A stretch of DNA of 64,000 bases from an uncultured Mailhella sp. (GTDB lineage: Bacteria; Desulfobacterota; Desulfovibrionia; Desulfovibrionales; Desulfovibrionaceae). A model generated the notes under the pieces. The model worked only from the letters and a program-made list of their open reading frames with translations. It searched no databases and was not told the origin of the DNA. Positions within the stretch are counted from its first letter, which is position 1. Each line of letters opens with the position of its first letter. The DNA lies in assembly GCF_944324615.1 (NCBI RefSeq), contig NZ_CALUWY010000002.1:62001-126000 (forward strand). Reading direction: 5' to 3'. Positions 44,253-54,120 of the stretch are shown piece after piece. A program made the position numbers and the translations under genes.

Positions 44253-45764
44253 ATGTTTGAAAGCCTGACAGACCGACTCTCCGGCGTGTTCCGCAACCTC
44301 AGCGGCCGCGCTCAGCTCACGGAATCCAACATCCAGGACGCTCTGCGTGAAGTACGTCTCGCGCTTCTTGAAGCCGACGTGAACTTCAAGATCGTCAAGG
44401 AGTTCGTGGATCGCGTGCGCGAAGCCGCGCTCGGCGTGCAGGTCATGAAGGGCGTCACTCCCGCGCAGCAGGTCATACAGGTCGTACACGACGAACTGGT
44501 CAAGCTGCTCGGCGGCGAAGACACCGGCCTGAAGCTTCAGGGCGCACAGCCTGCCGTCATCCTCATGACCGGCCTTCAGGGTTCCGGTAAAACCACCTCT
44601 TCGGGCAAGCTGGCCCTTCTGCTGCGCAAGCAGAAGATGCGCCCCTATCTCGTGCCCGCCGACGTGTACCGCCCCGCCGCCATCGACCAGCTGCGCACCC
44701 TGGCAAAGCAGCTCGACATTCCCTGCTTCGATTCCACCGTGGACATGAACCCGGTGGACATCGCCCGTGCCGCCGTGGAGGACGCCAGGGCAAAGCAGTG
44801 CACCGTGGTCATCATCGACACGGCAGGCCGCCTTCATGTGGATGAGCCCCTCATGCAGGAGCTTGTAGCCATCAAGGGGGCCGTGCATCCGCAGGAAATC
44901 CTGTTCGTGGCCGACGCCATGACCGGTCAGGACGCCGTCACCGTGGCCGAGTCGTTCAACGACCATCTCGGCATCACGGGCGTTGTTCTCACCAAGATGG
45001 ACGGCGACGCCAGAGGCGGCGCCGCGCTCTCCATCAAGTCGGTCACGGGAGCGCCGGTAAAATTTGTCGGTATGGGCGAAAAGCTTTCCGAAATGGAAGT
45101 GTTCCATCCCGACCGTGTTGCGGGCCGCATCCTCGGCATGGGCGACGTGCTCACCCTGCTGGAAAAGGCGCAGAGCGAAATGGAGGCCGAAGAGGCCGAG
45201 GCTCTCGCCAGGAAGATGCAGAAGGCCAAATTCGACCTGGAAGACTTCCGCACCCAGATGCGCCACATGCGCAAGCTGGGCTCTCTGGAATCGCTCGTGA
45301 AGATGATTCCCGGCCTCGGCGGCCTCGCCGGAAAGCTCGGGGACATGAGCGGGCATGAAAAAGAGCTGAACAAGACGGAAGCCATCCTGAACTCCATGAC
45401 CAGTCAGGAACGCCGCAACCCCGATATCATCAACGGCAGCCGCAGAGCCCGCATCGCCAGAGGCTCGGGCACCCAGGTGCAGGATGTGAACATGCTCCTG
45501 CGCCAGTTTGAGCAGATGAAAAAAATGATGCAGTCCATGATGCAGCCCGGCAGGCGCATGCCCCGTATTCCCCAGGGCATGATGAACCGTCTGGGCGGCA
45601 TGGGCGGCATGCCGGGCTTGGGTGGTCTGCCCGGCATGGGCGGACTGCCTGGAATGGGCGGAATGCCGGGTCTTCCCGGCGGCGTGCCCGGAATACCTGG
45701 CAGCGGAAAATCCGCTACCAAGAAGAAACGCGACAAGCAGAAACGCAAAAACAAAAAAAGGTAG
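44253..45764 (+). CDS. ffh: Signal recognition particle GTPase Ffh
   Basis: A 503-residue cytosolic SRP54 homologue that targets membrane proteins. The N domain precedes the G domain: GLQGSGKTTSS (G1), DTAGRLHVDE (G3), TKMDGDARGG (G4). The M domain has the SRP-RNA-binding block MTSQERRNPDIINGSRRARIARGSGT and QFEQMKKMM. The C-terminus is unusual: about 60 residues of Met-Gly-Pro repeats (GLPGMGG and similar units) before a Lys/Arg-rich tail, longer than the common short methionine-rich end. rpsP follows. Confidence 0.97.
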   Translation: MFESLTDRLSGVFRNLSGRAQLTESNIQDALREVRLALLEADVNFKIVKEFVDRVREAALGVQVMKGVTPAQQVIQVVHDELVKLLGGEDTGLKLQGAQPAVILMTGLQGSGKTTSSGKLALLLRKQKMRPYLVPADVYRPAAIDQLRTLAKQLDIPCFDSTVDMNPVDIARAAVEDARAKQCTVVIIDTAGRLHVDEPLMQELVAIKGAVHPQEILFVADAMTGQDAVTVAESFNDHLGITGVVLTKMDGDARGGAALSIKSVTGAPVKFVGMGEKLSEMEVFHPDRVAGRILGMGDVLTLLEKAQSEMEAEEAEALARKMQKAKFDLEDFRTQMRHMRKLGSLESLVKMIPGLGGLAGKLGDMSGHEKELNKTEAILNSMTSQERRNPDIINGSRRARIARGSGTQVQDVNMLLRQFEQMKKMMQSMMQPGRRMPRIPQGMMNRLGGMGGMPGLGGLPGMGGLPGMGGMPGLPGGVPGIPGSGKSATKKKRDKQKRKNKKR

Positions 45765-45795
45765 CCCCGCTGCCTATCCCTATCAGGAGTGAGAT

Positions 45796-46035
45796 ATGTC
45801 TGTTAAAGTGAGAATGACCCGCTCTGGTTCCAAGAAGCGCCCCTTCTACCGCATCGTGGCCATCAACAGCGACAGCCGCCGCGACGGCCGTCCGCTGGAA
45901 TTCCTGGGCTACTACAACCCCAACACCAACCCCGGCACCCTGAGCATCGACAATGACAAGCTCCAGGCCTGGGTCGGCAAGGGTGCCGAACTGTCCGACA
46001 CCGTGCGCACCCTTCTCAAGAAGCTGGGCAAGTAA
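45796..46035 (+). CDS. rpsP: 30S ribosomal protein S16
   Basis: A 79-residue ribosomal protein opening with [26 protein letters not shown], the S16 pattern, and [20 protein letters not shown] 45796 follows AGGAGTGAG. The rpsP-ffh neighbourhood is common in bacteria. The length is normal. Confidence 0.97.
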   Translation: MSVKVRMTRSGSKKRPFYRIVAINSDSRRDGRPLEFLGYYNPNTNPGTLSIDNDKLQAWVGKGAELSDTVRTLLKKLGK

Positions 46036-46052
46036 GGTTTCTTCGACAAAGG

Positions 46053-46095
46053 CTCGATCCCGTCTCCCGTTTCGGCGGCTGACGGGTTTTCGAGT
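46053..46095 (+). terminator. Probable terminator after rpsP
   Basis: CTCGA/TCGAG outer and CCCGTC/GACGGG (46059-46064, 46081-46086) inner arms, with TTTT at 46087-46090. The pairing is interrupted, so confidence is moderate. The remainder of the 46036-46400 gap has two small hairpins (46213-46229 and 46241-46254) and no gene. Confidence 0.45.
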
Positions 46096-46400
46096 TTAAA
46101 CATCGGGAAGCTTTTTCCCGGGAAAGCCCCGCCCGCCGGCCTTTTCCGGCAAAGGGCACGCCCGTGCCGCATCCGGAGCGCCATGCCCGGAAAAGCGCCA
46201 CGGCACCTTCCGCCGCTTCCGCGAAGCGGCACATGTTTCCGGGCCTTCAGGCCCCGTCCGCATGCGGCGCGCCCCCGCGCTTTTTGCATGCGCCAACCAT
46301 TGACCTGAAAAAGGGATGAGGTTCGAAACAGGGAGGCCGGCCGATGCCGAGCTGCGCCTCTCTTCCCCGCAAGACCTCCTCTCCCCCAGGGAGGAGCATC

Positions 46401-47768
46401 ATGTTCAGGCATTTCAGCGGGCAGGAGGCCCGCACCCTCGCCTTCCTCGCCGTTCCCGTCTTTCTCGGCCAGATAGCACAGATCGCCATGTCGTTCGTGG
46501 ATACGGTGGTGGCCGGACGCGCAAGCTCCGTGGACATGGCCGCCGTGGCCGTGGCCACCTCGTTCTGGATTCCGGGCATCATGTTCGGCCAGGGGCTCAT
46601 CATGGCCATCACGCCCCTTGTGGCTCAGGCCCTCGGCGCGGGCAACAGAATAAAAAGCAGGCATTTTCTGCGTCAGGGCCTGTGGCTGGCCCTTGTCATC
46701 TCCGTCCTGCTCATGGGCATTTTCCTTGCCATAAGCTCCACCATCACCATCTGGGGCGATATGGACCCGCTTCTGGCAAAGAAGACCTCGGAATACCTTT
46801 TCGCCGTGCTCTTCGGCGTGCCCGCGCTCATGTTCTTCGTCGTGCAGCGCTGCTTTCTGGAGGGACACGGAAGAACACGTCCCGCCATGGTGGCGGGCTT
46901 CATCGGCCTTGCGCTCAACGTGCCGCTCAACATCATCTTCGTGTTCGGCAAGTTCGGCATGCCCGCCATGGGGGCCGCAGGCTGCGGCCTGGCCACGGCC
47001 GTTCTGTTCTGGTTCATGGCCGCTTCCATGATGTTCTTCGTGCGGCATACCGACAGGGCCGCCCTTGCTCTGGAAAAGCCCTCAGGCGTCATCCTGAAGC
47101 GCATGGTACGCATAGGTCTTCCGGGAGCCTTTGCCATGCTCAACGAAACGGCGGCCTTTGCGCTCATCGCCCTCATCGTCTCGCCCCTCGGCGTCACTTC
47201 CGTGGGCGGGCATCAGATCGCCATCAACGTGAGCGCCTTTGTCTGGATGTGCCCCTTCTCCATAGGTGCGGCCTCCACCATACGCGTGGGTTCTCTCCTC
47301 GGAGCGGGCGACATGGCCGGGGCAAAGCGCGCCCGCCTCACCGCGCTCACCATCACACTGGCCATGGCCTGTGTGCTGGCCCTTCTCATCTATCTCGTGC
47401 GCTACCCCGTGGCTCAGCTCTATACCCGGGATACGGCCGTCATCGAGATGGCAAGCCTGCTTCTCATCTGCGAAGTGTTCTATCAGTTCCCCGACGGCGT
47501 GCAGACCAACACGCTCTGCGCCCTGCGCGGCTGGAACGATACGCGGGCCATCTTCTGCATTTCCTTCATCGCCTACTGGGTGGTGAGTCTGCCCCTGGGC
47601 TGGGCATTGTGCATGACGAGTCTTTTCACGCCCGAACCTCTGGGCGTGCTGGGCTTCTGGATATCCCTCATCATGGGTCTCAGCGTGGCCGCGGTGCTCT
47701 ACCTTCTGCGCATCCATAAGCTGGAGCATCTTTCCGTGGAAGCCATGAAAAGAAAAATAGGGCGCTGA
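46401..47768 (+). CDS. MATE-family multidrug efflux protein
   Basis: A 455-residue integral membrane antiporter of about twelve helices. The N-terminal half has VDTVVAGRASSVDMAAVAVA and a GQGLIMAITPLVAQALGAGN segment (the conserved GxG region); the second half repeats this with VGGHQIAINVSAFVWM. It resembles NorM-type Na+/H+ drug exporters. I chose ATG 46401 after AGGAG, removing a 19-residue extension. It is followed by a strong terminator. Confidence 0.93.
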   Translation: MFRHFSGQEARTLAFLAVPVFLGQIAQIAMSFVDTVVAGRASSVDMAAVAVATSFWIPGIMFGQGLIMAITPLVAQALGAGNRIKSRHFLRQGLWLALVISVLLMGIFLAISSTITIWGDMDPLLAKKTSEYLFAVLFGVPALMFFVVQRCFLEGHGRTRPAMVAGFIGLALNVPLNIIFVFGKFGMPAMGAAGCGLATAVLFWFMAASMMFFVRHTDRAALALEKPSGVILKRMVRIGLPGAFAMLNETAAFALIALIVSPLGVTSVGGHQIAINVSAFVWMCPFSIGAASTIRVGSLLGAGDMAGAKRARLTALTITLAMACVLALLIYLVRYPVAQLYTRDTAVIEMASLLLICEVFYQFPDGVQTNTLCALRGWNDTRAIFCISFIAYWVVSLPLGWALCMTSLFTPEPLGVLGFWISLIMGLSVAAVLYLLRIHKLEHLSVEAMKRKIGR

Positions 47769-47822
47769 GCGCCGCCTGCGCAACAGAAGCATGAGGCGCT
47801 GCTCCGCCCCTCTGATTCCACG

Positions 47823-47854
47823 GCCCCCGTCTCCTGTGAGGCGGGGGCTTTTTT
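47823..47854 (+). terminator. Strong terminator after the MATE gene
   Basis: GCCCCCG (47823-47829) and CGGGGGC (47842-47848) arms followed by six T's (47849-47854). Confidence 0.88.
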
Positions 47855-48250
47855 CATCCCTTTTCCGCCAAAGGGCGGAAGAGGCTCCGGAAAAAACACA
47901 TGCCCTGCCGCATGTACCGAAGGCCGACGCGCCTTTCCCGGCATGGCGATGCCCGCGTGTGGTGCGGAAAACGCTTTCTGCCGCCGCAGGAAGGCCCGCG
48001 GCTCATCTTCCGCCTACTGCGGGACGGGAAACGGGAGAAGACATGCCCTTCTGAGACCGCAGGAGGAATTTTCCGGGCATAAGAGAGCGCCGCCTTCCCC
48101 AGGGCATGAAACACGGCAAAAAACACGCCTGAGCGCGGCAGAACGCTCTGCCGCACGGGTGCCGGGCAGAGGTGCTTCCGAACGCTTCCCTCAGCACCCT
48201 CCGCAGTCGGAAAAACGCCCCGGCAGCCTCCCGCGCTTCCGTTCTTAAAC
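47855..48250. other. 396-base G+C-rich spacer without a gene
   Basis: Frames here are short and basic with no start signal or family pattern. I see no RNA gene. Confidence 0.5.
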
Positions 48251-48253
48251 GAG

Positions 48254-48282
48254 CAGGCCGCCCGCAATATGCGGACGGCCTG
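48254..48282 (-). terminator. Terminator of the HU gene
   Basis: Twelve-base arms (48254-48265 and 48271-48282, one mismatch) around AATAT. On the minus strand CTCGTTTAAG follows. It lies 26 bases below the hup stop. Confidence 0.6.
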
Positions 48283-48307
48283 TTCCACAAGCGCCACAGG
48301 GCGCAGT

Positions 48308-48583
48308 TTACTTGATGGCATCCTTAAGAGCCTTACCGGGAAGGAACTTCACAACGGAGCAGGCGGGGATTTCAATCTTCTCGTTGGTGCGAGGGTTACG
48401 GCCGGTGCGAGGTGCGCGCTTGACAACCTTGAAACTGCCAAAGCCCATCAAGGTGATGGAATCACCAGAAGCAAGACACTCGGAGATCGCGGAAATCACA
48501 GCATCCAGCGCTGCTTCGGATTTGACTTTCGTCTCAAGGCCGCTCTTGGCGTAGATCTTCTCGACCAGTTCAGCTTTCGTCAT
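48308..48583 (-). CDS. hup: DNA-binding protein HU
   Basis: A 91-residue histone-like protein. MTKAELVEKIYAKSGLETKV is the N-terminal dimerisation helix, and GFGSFKVVKRAPRTGRNPRTNEKIEIPA the DNA-binding arm. ATG 48583 follows GGGAGAG, so a 22-codon upstream extension is rejected. It is a nucleoid architecture protein. A near-consensus promoter lies upstream at 48631-48659. Confidence 0.95.
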   Translation of the reverse strand: MTKAELVEKIYAKSGLETKVKSEAALDAVISAISECLASGDSITLMGFGSFKVVKRAPRTGRNPRTNEKIEIPACSVVKFLPGKALKDAIK

Positions 48584-48630
48584 GGTTTCACTCTCCCAAA
48601 AATTTTTTGACTCTTTCACTGAGTCACTTT

Positions 48631-48659
48631 TCAGTAGAATGAGAATCACCGTATGTCAA
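48631..48659 (-). promoter_or_regulatory. hup promoter
   Basis: On the minus strand TTGACA (48654-48659) and TACTGA (48631-48636) are 17 bases apart. The inverted repeat TGACTC/GAGTCA (48608-48613 and 48621-48626) sits at the expected transcription start. Confidence 0.7.
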
Positions 48660-48766
48660 GCTTAGCTATGCTAACCTGAGAAGATTTTTATGAAAAAGCC
48701 TTTCGACTCGTTCTTTTTCCTGCATGGCCGGAGGCCGAAAACACAAGCGCCGCAAGCCTTGGGAAA

Positions 48767-49702
48767 CTACCTGACGCCTTCACGCCATTCCTTCAAATTC
48801 ACCCACGTCAGTTCGTGTTTATTGCACGAAAGATGCACGACGCGCGAGCCCGGAATGTCGCGGAAGGCCTGCACCACAACGTGATCGGTCGCTCCCTGCA
48901 GCTTGATGGTGCACACGAAGTTCCCTGCCGCATCCGCATCCAGCCACTGTTTCACCGTGCCGAGAAGCCGTTCCGGGTAACAGGCCATGTCGGAAAAAAG
49001 CCAGTCCACCCGGCCCGCCGTATGCGGTTCCAGACCGAAGCCGCTGCCCAGGCAGTGATCCACGCCCTTCATGGCCGCCACGCGCCTGTCGATGGGCGAT
49101 TTGTCGATGCTGAACACTCTGGCCCCGAGGCTGGCAAGAACCCACGTCCAGCCGCCGGGGGCGGAACCGAGATCCACGCAGAGTTCCCCCTGCTGCGGGA
49201 AACGGTCAAAGAGCGTGAAGGTTTCCCAGAGCTTGAGGTAGGCGCGGCTCGGCGGATTCTCCCTGTCCTCCACAAAGCGCACCTCTCCATCGGGAAAGGC
49301 GGAAGAGCACTTTGCCGACACAAGGAGCGTATCGTGATCCCACAGTGTCCACGATCCCAGGGGGGAGGAAGGAGCGCTCTGCCCGAAGGTGAGCGGGCGG
49401 GCCTTCACCGGGGGAAGCTGCGCCTCGATGAGCGCGGCCCTGCGGTGAAAATCCACGGCATGCAGCTTCCAGTTCCGCTGTATGGACTTGAGGGTACGCA
49501 CGGCCTCGCCCACGGAGGCTATGGGCTGGAAGAAAGGCTCCAGCCAGATATTCTGCGCCCAGGCGGAAAAAAACAGGCCTTCGGCAAGCACAAGGCCGCC
49601 CTTCACCTCGCGCACATGCACGTTGTGAAGGGCCAGCTCGTCCAGAAGGTCCTGTTCAAAGCCCTTCGCCGCCACATAGGCGATAAGCGGCCTACTTGAC
49701 AT
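48767..49702 (-). CDS. RlmM-like 23S rRNA 2'-O-methyltransferase
   Basis: A 311-residue SAM-dependent methyltransferase. The N-terminal THUMP-like region (LIAYVAAKGFEQDLLDEL) precedes a FtsJ fold with CVDLGSAPGGWTWVLA (motif I) and the tetrad K (YLKLWE), D (FSDMACY), K (CTIKLQG), E (KHELTW). RlmM methylates C2498 of 23S rRNA in E. coli; this orthologue is a likely analogue. ATG 49702 overlaps the acyl-CoA ligase stop by eleven bases, so the two are coupled. Confidence 0.85.
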   Translation of the reverse strand: MSSRPLIAYVAAKGFEQDLLDELALHNVHVREVKGGLVLAEGLFFSAWAQNIWLEPFFQPIASVGEAVRTLKSIQRNWKLHAVDFHRRAALIEAQLPPVKARPLTFGQSAPSSPLGSWTLWDHDTLLVSAKCSSAFPDGEVRFVEDRENPPSRAYLKLWETFTLFDRFPQQGELCVDLGSAPGGWTWVLASLGARVFSIDKSPIDRRVAAMKGVDHCLGSGFGLEPHTAGRVDWLFSDMACYPERLLGTVKQWLDADAAGNFVCTIKLQGATDHVVVQAFRDIPGSRVVHLSCNKHELTWVNLKEWREGVR

Positions 49703-51341
49703 TGGGGAAGAGCTCCGCGGCCATTTCGCGCAGCTTGTACTTCTGCACCTTGCCGTTGGCCGTTTTGGGGAAGTCGTCCACCACGGCGACATAACGCGGA
49801 ATCTTGTGCCAGGCCACGCGCCCGCGGCAGAAATCGCGCACGTCCTCGGGCTTTACCGAAGCGCCTTCGCGGGGAATGAGAAAGGCCGCCACGTCCTCGC
49901 CGTAACGGCGGGAGGGAATGCCGAGCACCTGCACGTCGCGCACGGAATCCATTTCCAGCAGAAATTCCTCGATTTCCCGGGGATAGATGTTTTCGCCGCC
50001 GCGCACGATCATATCCTTGATGCGGCCGGTGATGCGCAGATACCCTTCCTCATCCATCACACCGAGGTCGCCGGTATGCAGCCAGCCGTTCTCATCCACG
50101 GTTTCCGCCGTGGCCTCGGGCATGTTGAAGTAGCCCTTCATCACGTTGTAGCCCCGGCAGCAGATTTCGCCCTGCACGCCGCGGGGAACGGGCTTCTTCG
50201 TCACCGGATCGCGCAGCTCCACCTCCATGCCTTCCAGCACGCTCCCCACGGAGCGGCAGCGGTGCTCGTCGCTTTCCGTGATGCCCGTCATGGTGATGAC
50301 GGGAGAGCATTCGGTAAGACCGTAGGGAATGACCACGGCCTTCAGGTTCATGGCTTCCATGACCTGCCGGATGAGCGGTTCCGGACAGACGGAACCGGAC
50401 ATGAGGCCGAAGCGCAGGCTCGAAAAATCGTACTGGCTGAAGCGGCGGTGCCCCAGCATGGAAATGTAGGTGGAAGGCACGCCGTACACGCCGGTGCACT
50501 TCTCATCCTGAATGGCGGCCATGACGCGTTCGGGAGAGAAGGTTTCCGTGATGACCATGGTTGCGCCGTGGCTTACGCAGGCAAGAACGCCCACCACGCA
50601 GCCCAGACAGTGGAAAAGCGGCAGGGGAATGATGACGCGGTCCTTCTCCGTGAGTTCTTCGCGTTCGCCCACGCACCAGCCGTTGTTGCCTATGCCCACA
50701 TGCGTGAGCATGACGCCCTTGGGAAAGCCGGTGGTGCCCGAGGTGTACTGCATGTTCACCACGTCGTGGGGCTTCACCTGCGCCTTGCGCGCCTCGTATT
50801 CCTCGTCGGACACCTCTCCGGCCCTGTCCAGAATGGCCGAAAGGGGCAGTATGCCCGGATGCGGGATGTCCTTCAGGCTCATCACGCGGCGCAGATGGGG
50901 AAACTTCTCACAGTGCAGCTCGCCTTCGGGCTGATCCTTGAGATTGGGAATGACCCGGTACAGGGCCGAGACATAGTCATAATCGAGAAAGCCGTCGATG
51001 CAGAAGAAATTCTCGCATTCGGACTGGCGGATAAGGTACTCAAGCTCGCTGTCGCGGTAGTTGGTGTTCACCGCAAGGAGCGTGGCTCCTATGCGGGACG
51101 CCGCAAACATGAGAGATACCCAGTTCGGAACATTGGTGGCCCAGAGGGCTATTTTTTCACCGGGCTGCACGCCCAGCGCCATCAGGCCCCGCCCCAGCCT
51201 GTCCACGGTGTCGGCAAACTCGCTCCAGGTCTGCCGGTAATCGTGCCCCACATACACAAGGGCCTCACGATCAGGGAAACGCCTGACGGTTTCGTCCAGC
51301 ATCTGGCCGAGGGTGCGTTCCTGCAACATAAATTCTGACAT
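49692..51341 (-). CDS. AMP-forming acyl-CoA synthetase
   Basis: A 549-residue ANL-superfamily ligase. The P-loop-like YTSGTTGFPKGVMLTH, PYGLTECSP, the aspartate hinge in LHTGDLGVMDEEGYLRI then GRIKDMIVRGGENIYP, and the C-terminal catalytic lysine in TANGKVQKYKLRE are all present. It activates a carboxylic acid, probably a fatty acid or aromatic acid, to its CoA ester. ATG 51341 follows AAAGGAACGG; a longer in-frame start at 51491 is rejected because the 50 extra codons are low-complexity. The substrate is not defined by the neighbourhood. Confidence 0.88.
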   Translation of the reverse strand: MSEFMLQERTLGQMLDETVRRFPDREALVYVGHDYRQTWSEFADTVDRLGRGLMALGVQPGEKIALWATNVPNWVSLMFAASRIGATLLAVNTNYRDSELEYLIRQSECENFFCIDGFLDYDYVSALYRVIPNLKDQPEGELHCEKFPHLRRVMSLKDIPHPGILPLSAILDRAGEVSDEEYEARKAQVKPHDVVNMQYTSGTTGFPKGVMLTHVGIGNNGWCVGEREELTEKDRVIIPLPLFHCLGCVVGVLACVSHGATMVITETFSPERVMAAIQDEKCTGVYGVPSTYISMLGHRRFSQYDFSSLRFGLMSGSVCPEPLIRQVMEAMNLKAVVIPYGLTECSPVITMTGITESDEHRCRSVGSVLEGMEVELRDPVTKKPVPRGVQGEICCRGYNVMKGYFNMPEATAETVDENGWLHTGDLGVMDEEGYLRITGRIKDMIVRGGENIYPREIEEFLLEMDSVRDVQVLGIPSRRYGEDVAAFLIPREGASVKPEDVRDFCRGRVAWHKIPRYVAVVDDFPKTANGKVQKYKLREMAAELFPNVK

Positions 51342-51607
51342 ATTCCGTTCCTTTACACGCGGAAATTCCGGGGCCGCAGGCCGGGCGGCAGGGCCGCCGC
51401 CATGGGAGCAAACTTCGGTATGGAAGTTCCCCGGCGGAATCCGCCGCCCGCCTTCTGCGGAACATCCTCTCTCGGCAGATTCCAGAGGCATGATCCTATG
51501 TTATTGCGGAAGCATTCTCAAGGGAAAAAGCGGCCCCGTGCCCGGCCGGGAGGGCGCGGCGCTTTCCTTCGGCGACAACGGAGGATATACTCCCGCACGG
51601 AGGAAGC

Positions 51608-54028
51608 ATGACGGCAAGGCATATCTACATTCTCACCGGACAGGTTCAGGGCGTGGGCTTCCGGCCCTTCATCTACAGAGAAGCCGCGCGGCTCCATCTC
51701 ACGGGCTTCGTGGGCAACACGCCGGAAGGCGTACGCATCGAAGTGCAGGGGGAAGAGGAAGCCCTCGCCAGCTTCGCCCGCTTTCCCGAACATCTCCCCC
51801 CCCTTGCGCGCATCGCCTCCCTGACGCGGAGCGAACACTCCCCCCTGCCGGAAGAGGATGCCTTCCGCATTGAAAAAAGCACGGCCGGAGAACACCGCGG
51901 GCACAGCGTTCTCGTCAGCCCCGACGTGGCCCCCTGCGAGGAATGCCTCGCCGACATGGCGGACCCGGAAAACCGGCGCTTCGGCTATGCCTTCACCAAC
52001 TGCACCAACTGCGGGCCGCGCTACACCATCACGCGTTCCATTCCCTACGACAGGCCGGTGACGAGCATGGCCTGCTTCCCCCTGTGCCAGCCCTGTGCGG
52101 AGGAATATCACAATCCTCTGAACAGGCGCTTCCATGCCCAACCCAACGCCTGCCCGGACTGCGGGCCCGTGCTCTGGCTGGAGGCGAAAGAGGACGTCCT
52201 GCCTCCGTCTCATCGAGAGCCCCTTTCCCCCGTCTGTGCGGAAAGAAAGGCGCGCTACAATCTTGCGGACAACACCATCATGGGAAGGCAGGCCGTTCCC
52301 GCCCTCCTCGCCGCGCTGAAACAGGGATACATCGCGGCCGTCAAGGGACTCGGCGGCTTCCACCTCTGCTGCGATGCGCACAATGAAAAGGCCGTTGCCG
52401 AGCTTCGCCGCCGCAAGGCACGGCCGCACAAGGCCCTCGCCGTCATGGTGGCGGATGAGAAAAGCGCCGCGCGCTTCGCCCGCATAAGTCAGGACGCACG
52501 CGCTCTGCTCTGCTCCCCCGCGCGGCCCATCGTCATCTGCCCGCGCAGAAAGGCCTCTCCCGGCACAGACGATGCGGATATGCTGCCCGACATCCTTGCC
52601 CCCGACACCGCAAGCATAGGCCTCATGCTCCCTTCCACACCGCTGCACCATCTGCTCTTCCACCCGGAATGGACGGGCGGAAAAAAGGAAGACGCCCTGA
52701 GCGCCCTGGTCATGACCTCGGGCAATCCCCACGGCGCGCCCCTGTGCCTCGGCAACCGCGAAGCCGGAAAACGCCTTGCCGACATGGCCGATCTCTTTCT
52801 TCTGCACGACCGCGACATTCTCGTGCGCGTGGACGACTCCGTCGTTTTTCCCGCCGGAGACGGCGCTCCCCGGCTCATGGTGCGCCGGGCGCGCGGTTTC
52901 GTGCCCTCTCCGCAGAAGCTTCCCCCGCGTCCTTCCCGCAGCGCCGGAGACTGCGTCTTTGCCGCAGGCGCGGAACTCAAGCACACCTTCTGCCTCACCC
53001 GGGGAGACGAGGCCTTTTCCAGCCAGCATATCGGCGATGTGAGCCGGGCGGAGAACCTCGCCTTCTTTGAAGAGACGCTGCATCACATGCTGGGGCTTCT
53101 GGAAGTGGAACCCCGCCTTGTGGTGCGCGACCTGCACCCCGATTATCTCTCAAGCCGCCTTGCGGACGATTTTGCACGGCAGCGCGGCCTGCAGGAACTT
53201 CCCCTCCAGCATCACGTCGCCCATGTCTGCGCCGTCATGGCGGAACACGGCCTGACCGAACCCGTCCTCGGCCTTGCGCTGGACGGTTCCGGTCTCGGGG
53301 ATGACGACACCATCTGGGGCGGGGAACTTCTGCTCGTCCGGCCCGGAGCATGGCAGAGGCTGGGGCGTTTCTCCCCCTTCCCCCTGCCGGGCGGAGAGGC
53401 CGCCATACGCTCGCCCTGGCGCACGGCGGAAGCGCTGTGGCGCGCCGCAGATCTTCCCGATGTTCCGCGCCCGTGGCTTGAAGACTCGCCGGAACGCGCC
53501 CGCCTCGCCCCCATGCTGAGGGAAATGATCGTACAGGGCATACGCTGCCCGGAAACCTCAAGCTGCGGCCGCCTGTTCGACGCTGTTTCCGCCCTCTGCG
53601 GGCTCTGCTTCGACATCACCTTCGAGGGACAGGCTGCCATACGCCTGGAGGAAGCCCAGAATACCGCTGAACAGGGCGCCTATGAACTGCCCGTTCTGGA
53701 ACGCGACGGCCTTCTGGTGGCGGATGTGGTGACGCTGTTTCGTGAGGCGGCGGAGGATCTCCGTGATCCCGGGCGCCTCGCCCGGCGCTTCCACACGGGC
53801 CTTGCCCGGGGGCTCGCCCGCTGGGCCCGCCTTGCCGCCGACCAATGCGGCATCACCCGCGTGGCTCTCTGCGGCGGAGTGTTCAACAACCGCACGCTCC
53901 TTGCCTCCCTGCCCGAAGAACTGCGCCGCCTCGGCCTCACCCCCCTTACCCCCCTGCGCTTTCCCGCAGGGGACGGTTCCATCTCCCTGGGACAGGCCCT
54001 CTGGGGCGACTGGTTCCTCGGAGCATGA
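51608..54028 (+). CDS. hypF: [NiFe]-hydrogenase maturation carbamoyltransferase HypF
   Basis: An 806-residue protein that makes the CN ligands of NiFe-hydrogenases from carbamoyl phosphate. Domains in order: acylphosphatase (GQVQGVGFRPFIYR), two zinc fingers (CEECLADM and CTNCG, CFPLCQPC and CPDCG), YrdC-like (LKQGYIAAVKGLGGFHL to about 380), and Kae1/TobZ-like (QHHVAHVCAVMAEH, GLALDGSGLG). The length is normal. ATG 51608 follows GGAGGAAG. No other hyp genes are in the window. It is divergent from the acyl-CoA ligase; the 266-base spacer 51342-51607 has no other gene. Confidence 0.96.
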   Translation: MTARHIYILTGQVQGVGFRPFIYREAARLHLTGFVGNTPEGVRIEVQGEEEALASFARFPEHLPPLARIASLTRSEHSPLPEEDAFRIEKSTAGEHRGHSVLVSPDVAPCEECLADMADPENRRFGYAFTNCTNCGPRYTITRSIPYDRPVTSMACFPLCQPCAEEYHNPLNRRFHAQPNACPDCGPVLWLEAKEDVLPPSHREPLSPVCAERKARYNLADNTIMGRQAVPALLAALKQGYIAAVKGLGGFHLCCDAHNEKAVAELRRRKARPHKALAVMVADEKSAARFARISQDARALLCSPARPIVICPRRKASPGTDDADMLPDILAPDTASIGLMLPSTPLHHLLFHPEWTGGKKEDALSALVMTSGNPHGAPLCLGNREAGKRLADMADLFLLHDRDILVRVDDSVVFPAGDGAPRLMVRRARGFVPSPQKLPPRPSRSAGDCVFAAGAELKHTFCLTRGDEAFSSQHIGDVSRAENLAFFEETLHHMLGLLEVEPRLVVRDLHPDYLSSRLADDFARQRGLQELPLQHHVAHVCAVMAEHGLTEPVLGLALDGSGLGDDDTIWGGELLLVRPGAWQRLGRFSPFPLPGGEAAIRSPWRTAEALWRAADLPDVPRPWLEDSPERARLAPMLREMIVQGIRCPETSSCGRLFDAVSALCGLCFDITFEGQAAIRLEEAQNTAEQGAYELPVLERDGLLVADVVTLFREAAEDLRDPGRLARRFHTGLARGLARWARLAADQCGITRVALCGGVFNNRTLLASLPEELRRLGLTPLTPLRFPAGDGSISLGQALWGDWFLGA

Positions 54029-54120
54029 CAGCCTGCGGAAGCTGAACGCAGGGGGCAGGCTTTTCCCCTGCGGCAGCCTTCTCTGCGCCCTTCTGCCGGA
54101 GAGGCGGCAGGCCAAACTTC

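Noticed and set aside
47855..48321. Frames of up to 155 codons in the spacer between the MATE and HU genes
   Set aside because: Products are Arg/Pro/Ser-rich without motifs, and no ribosome site or codon pattern supports them.
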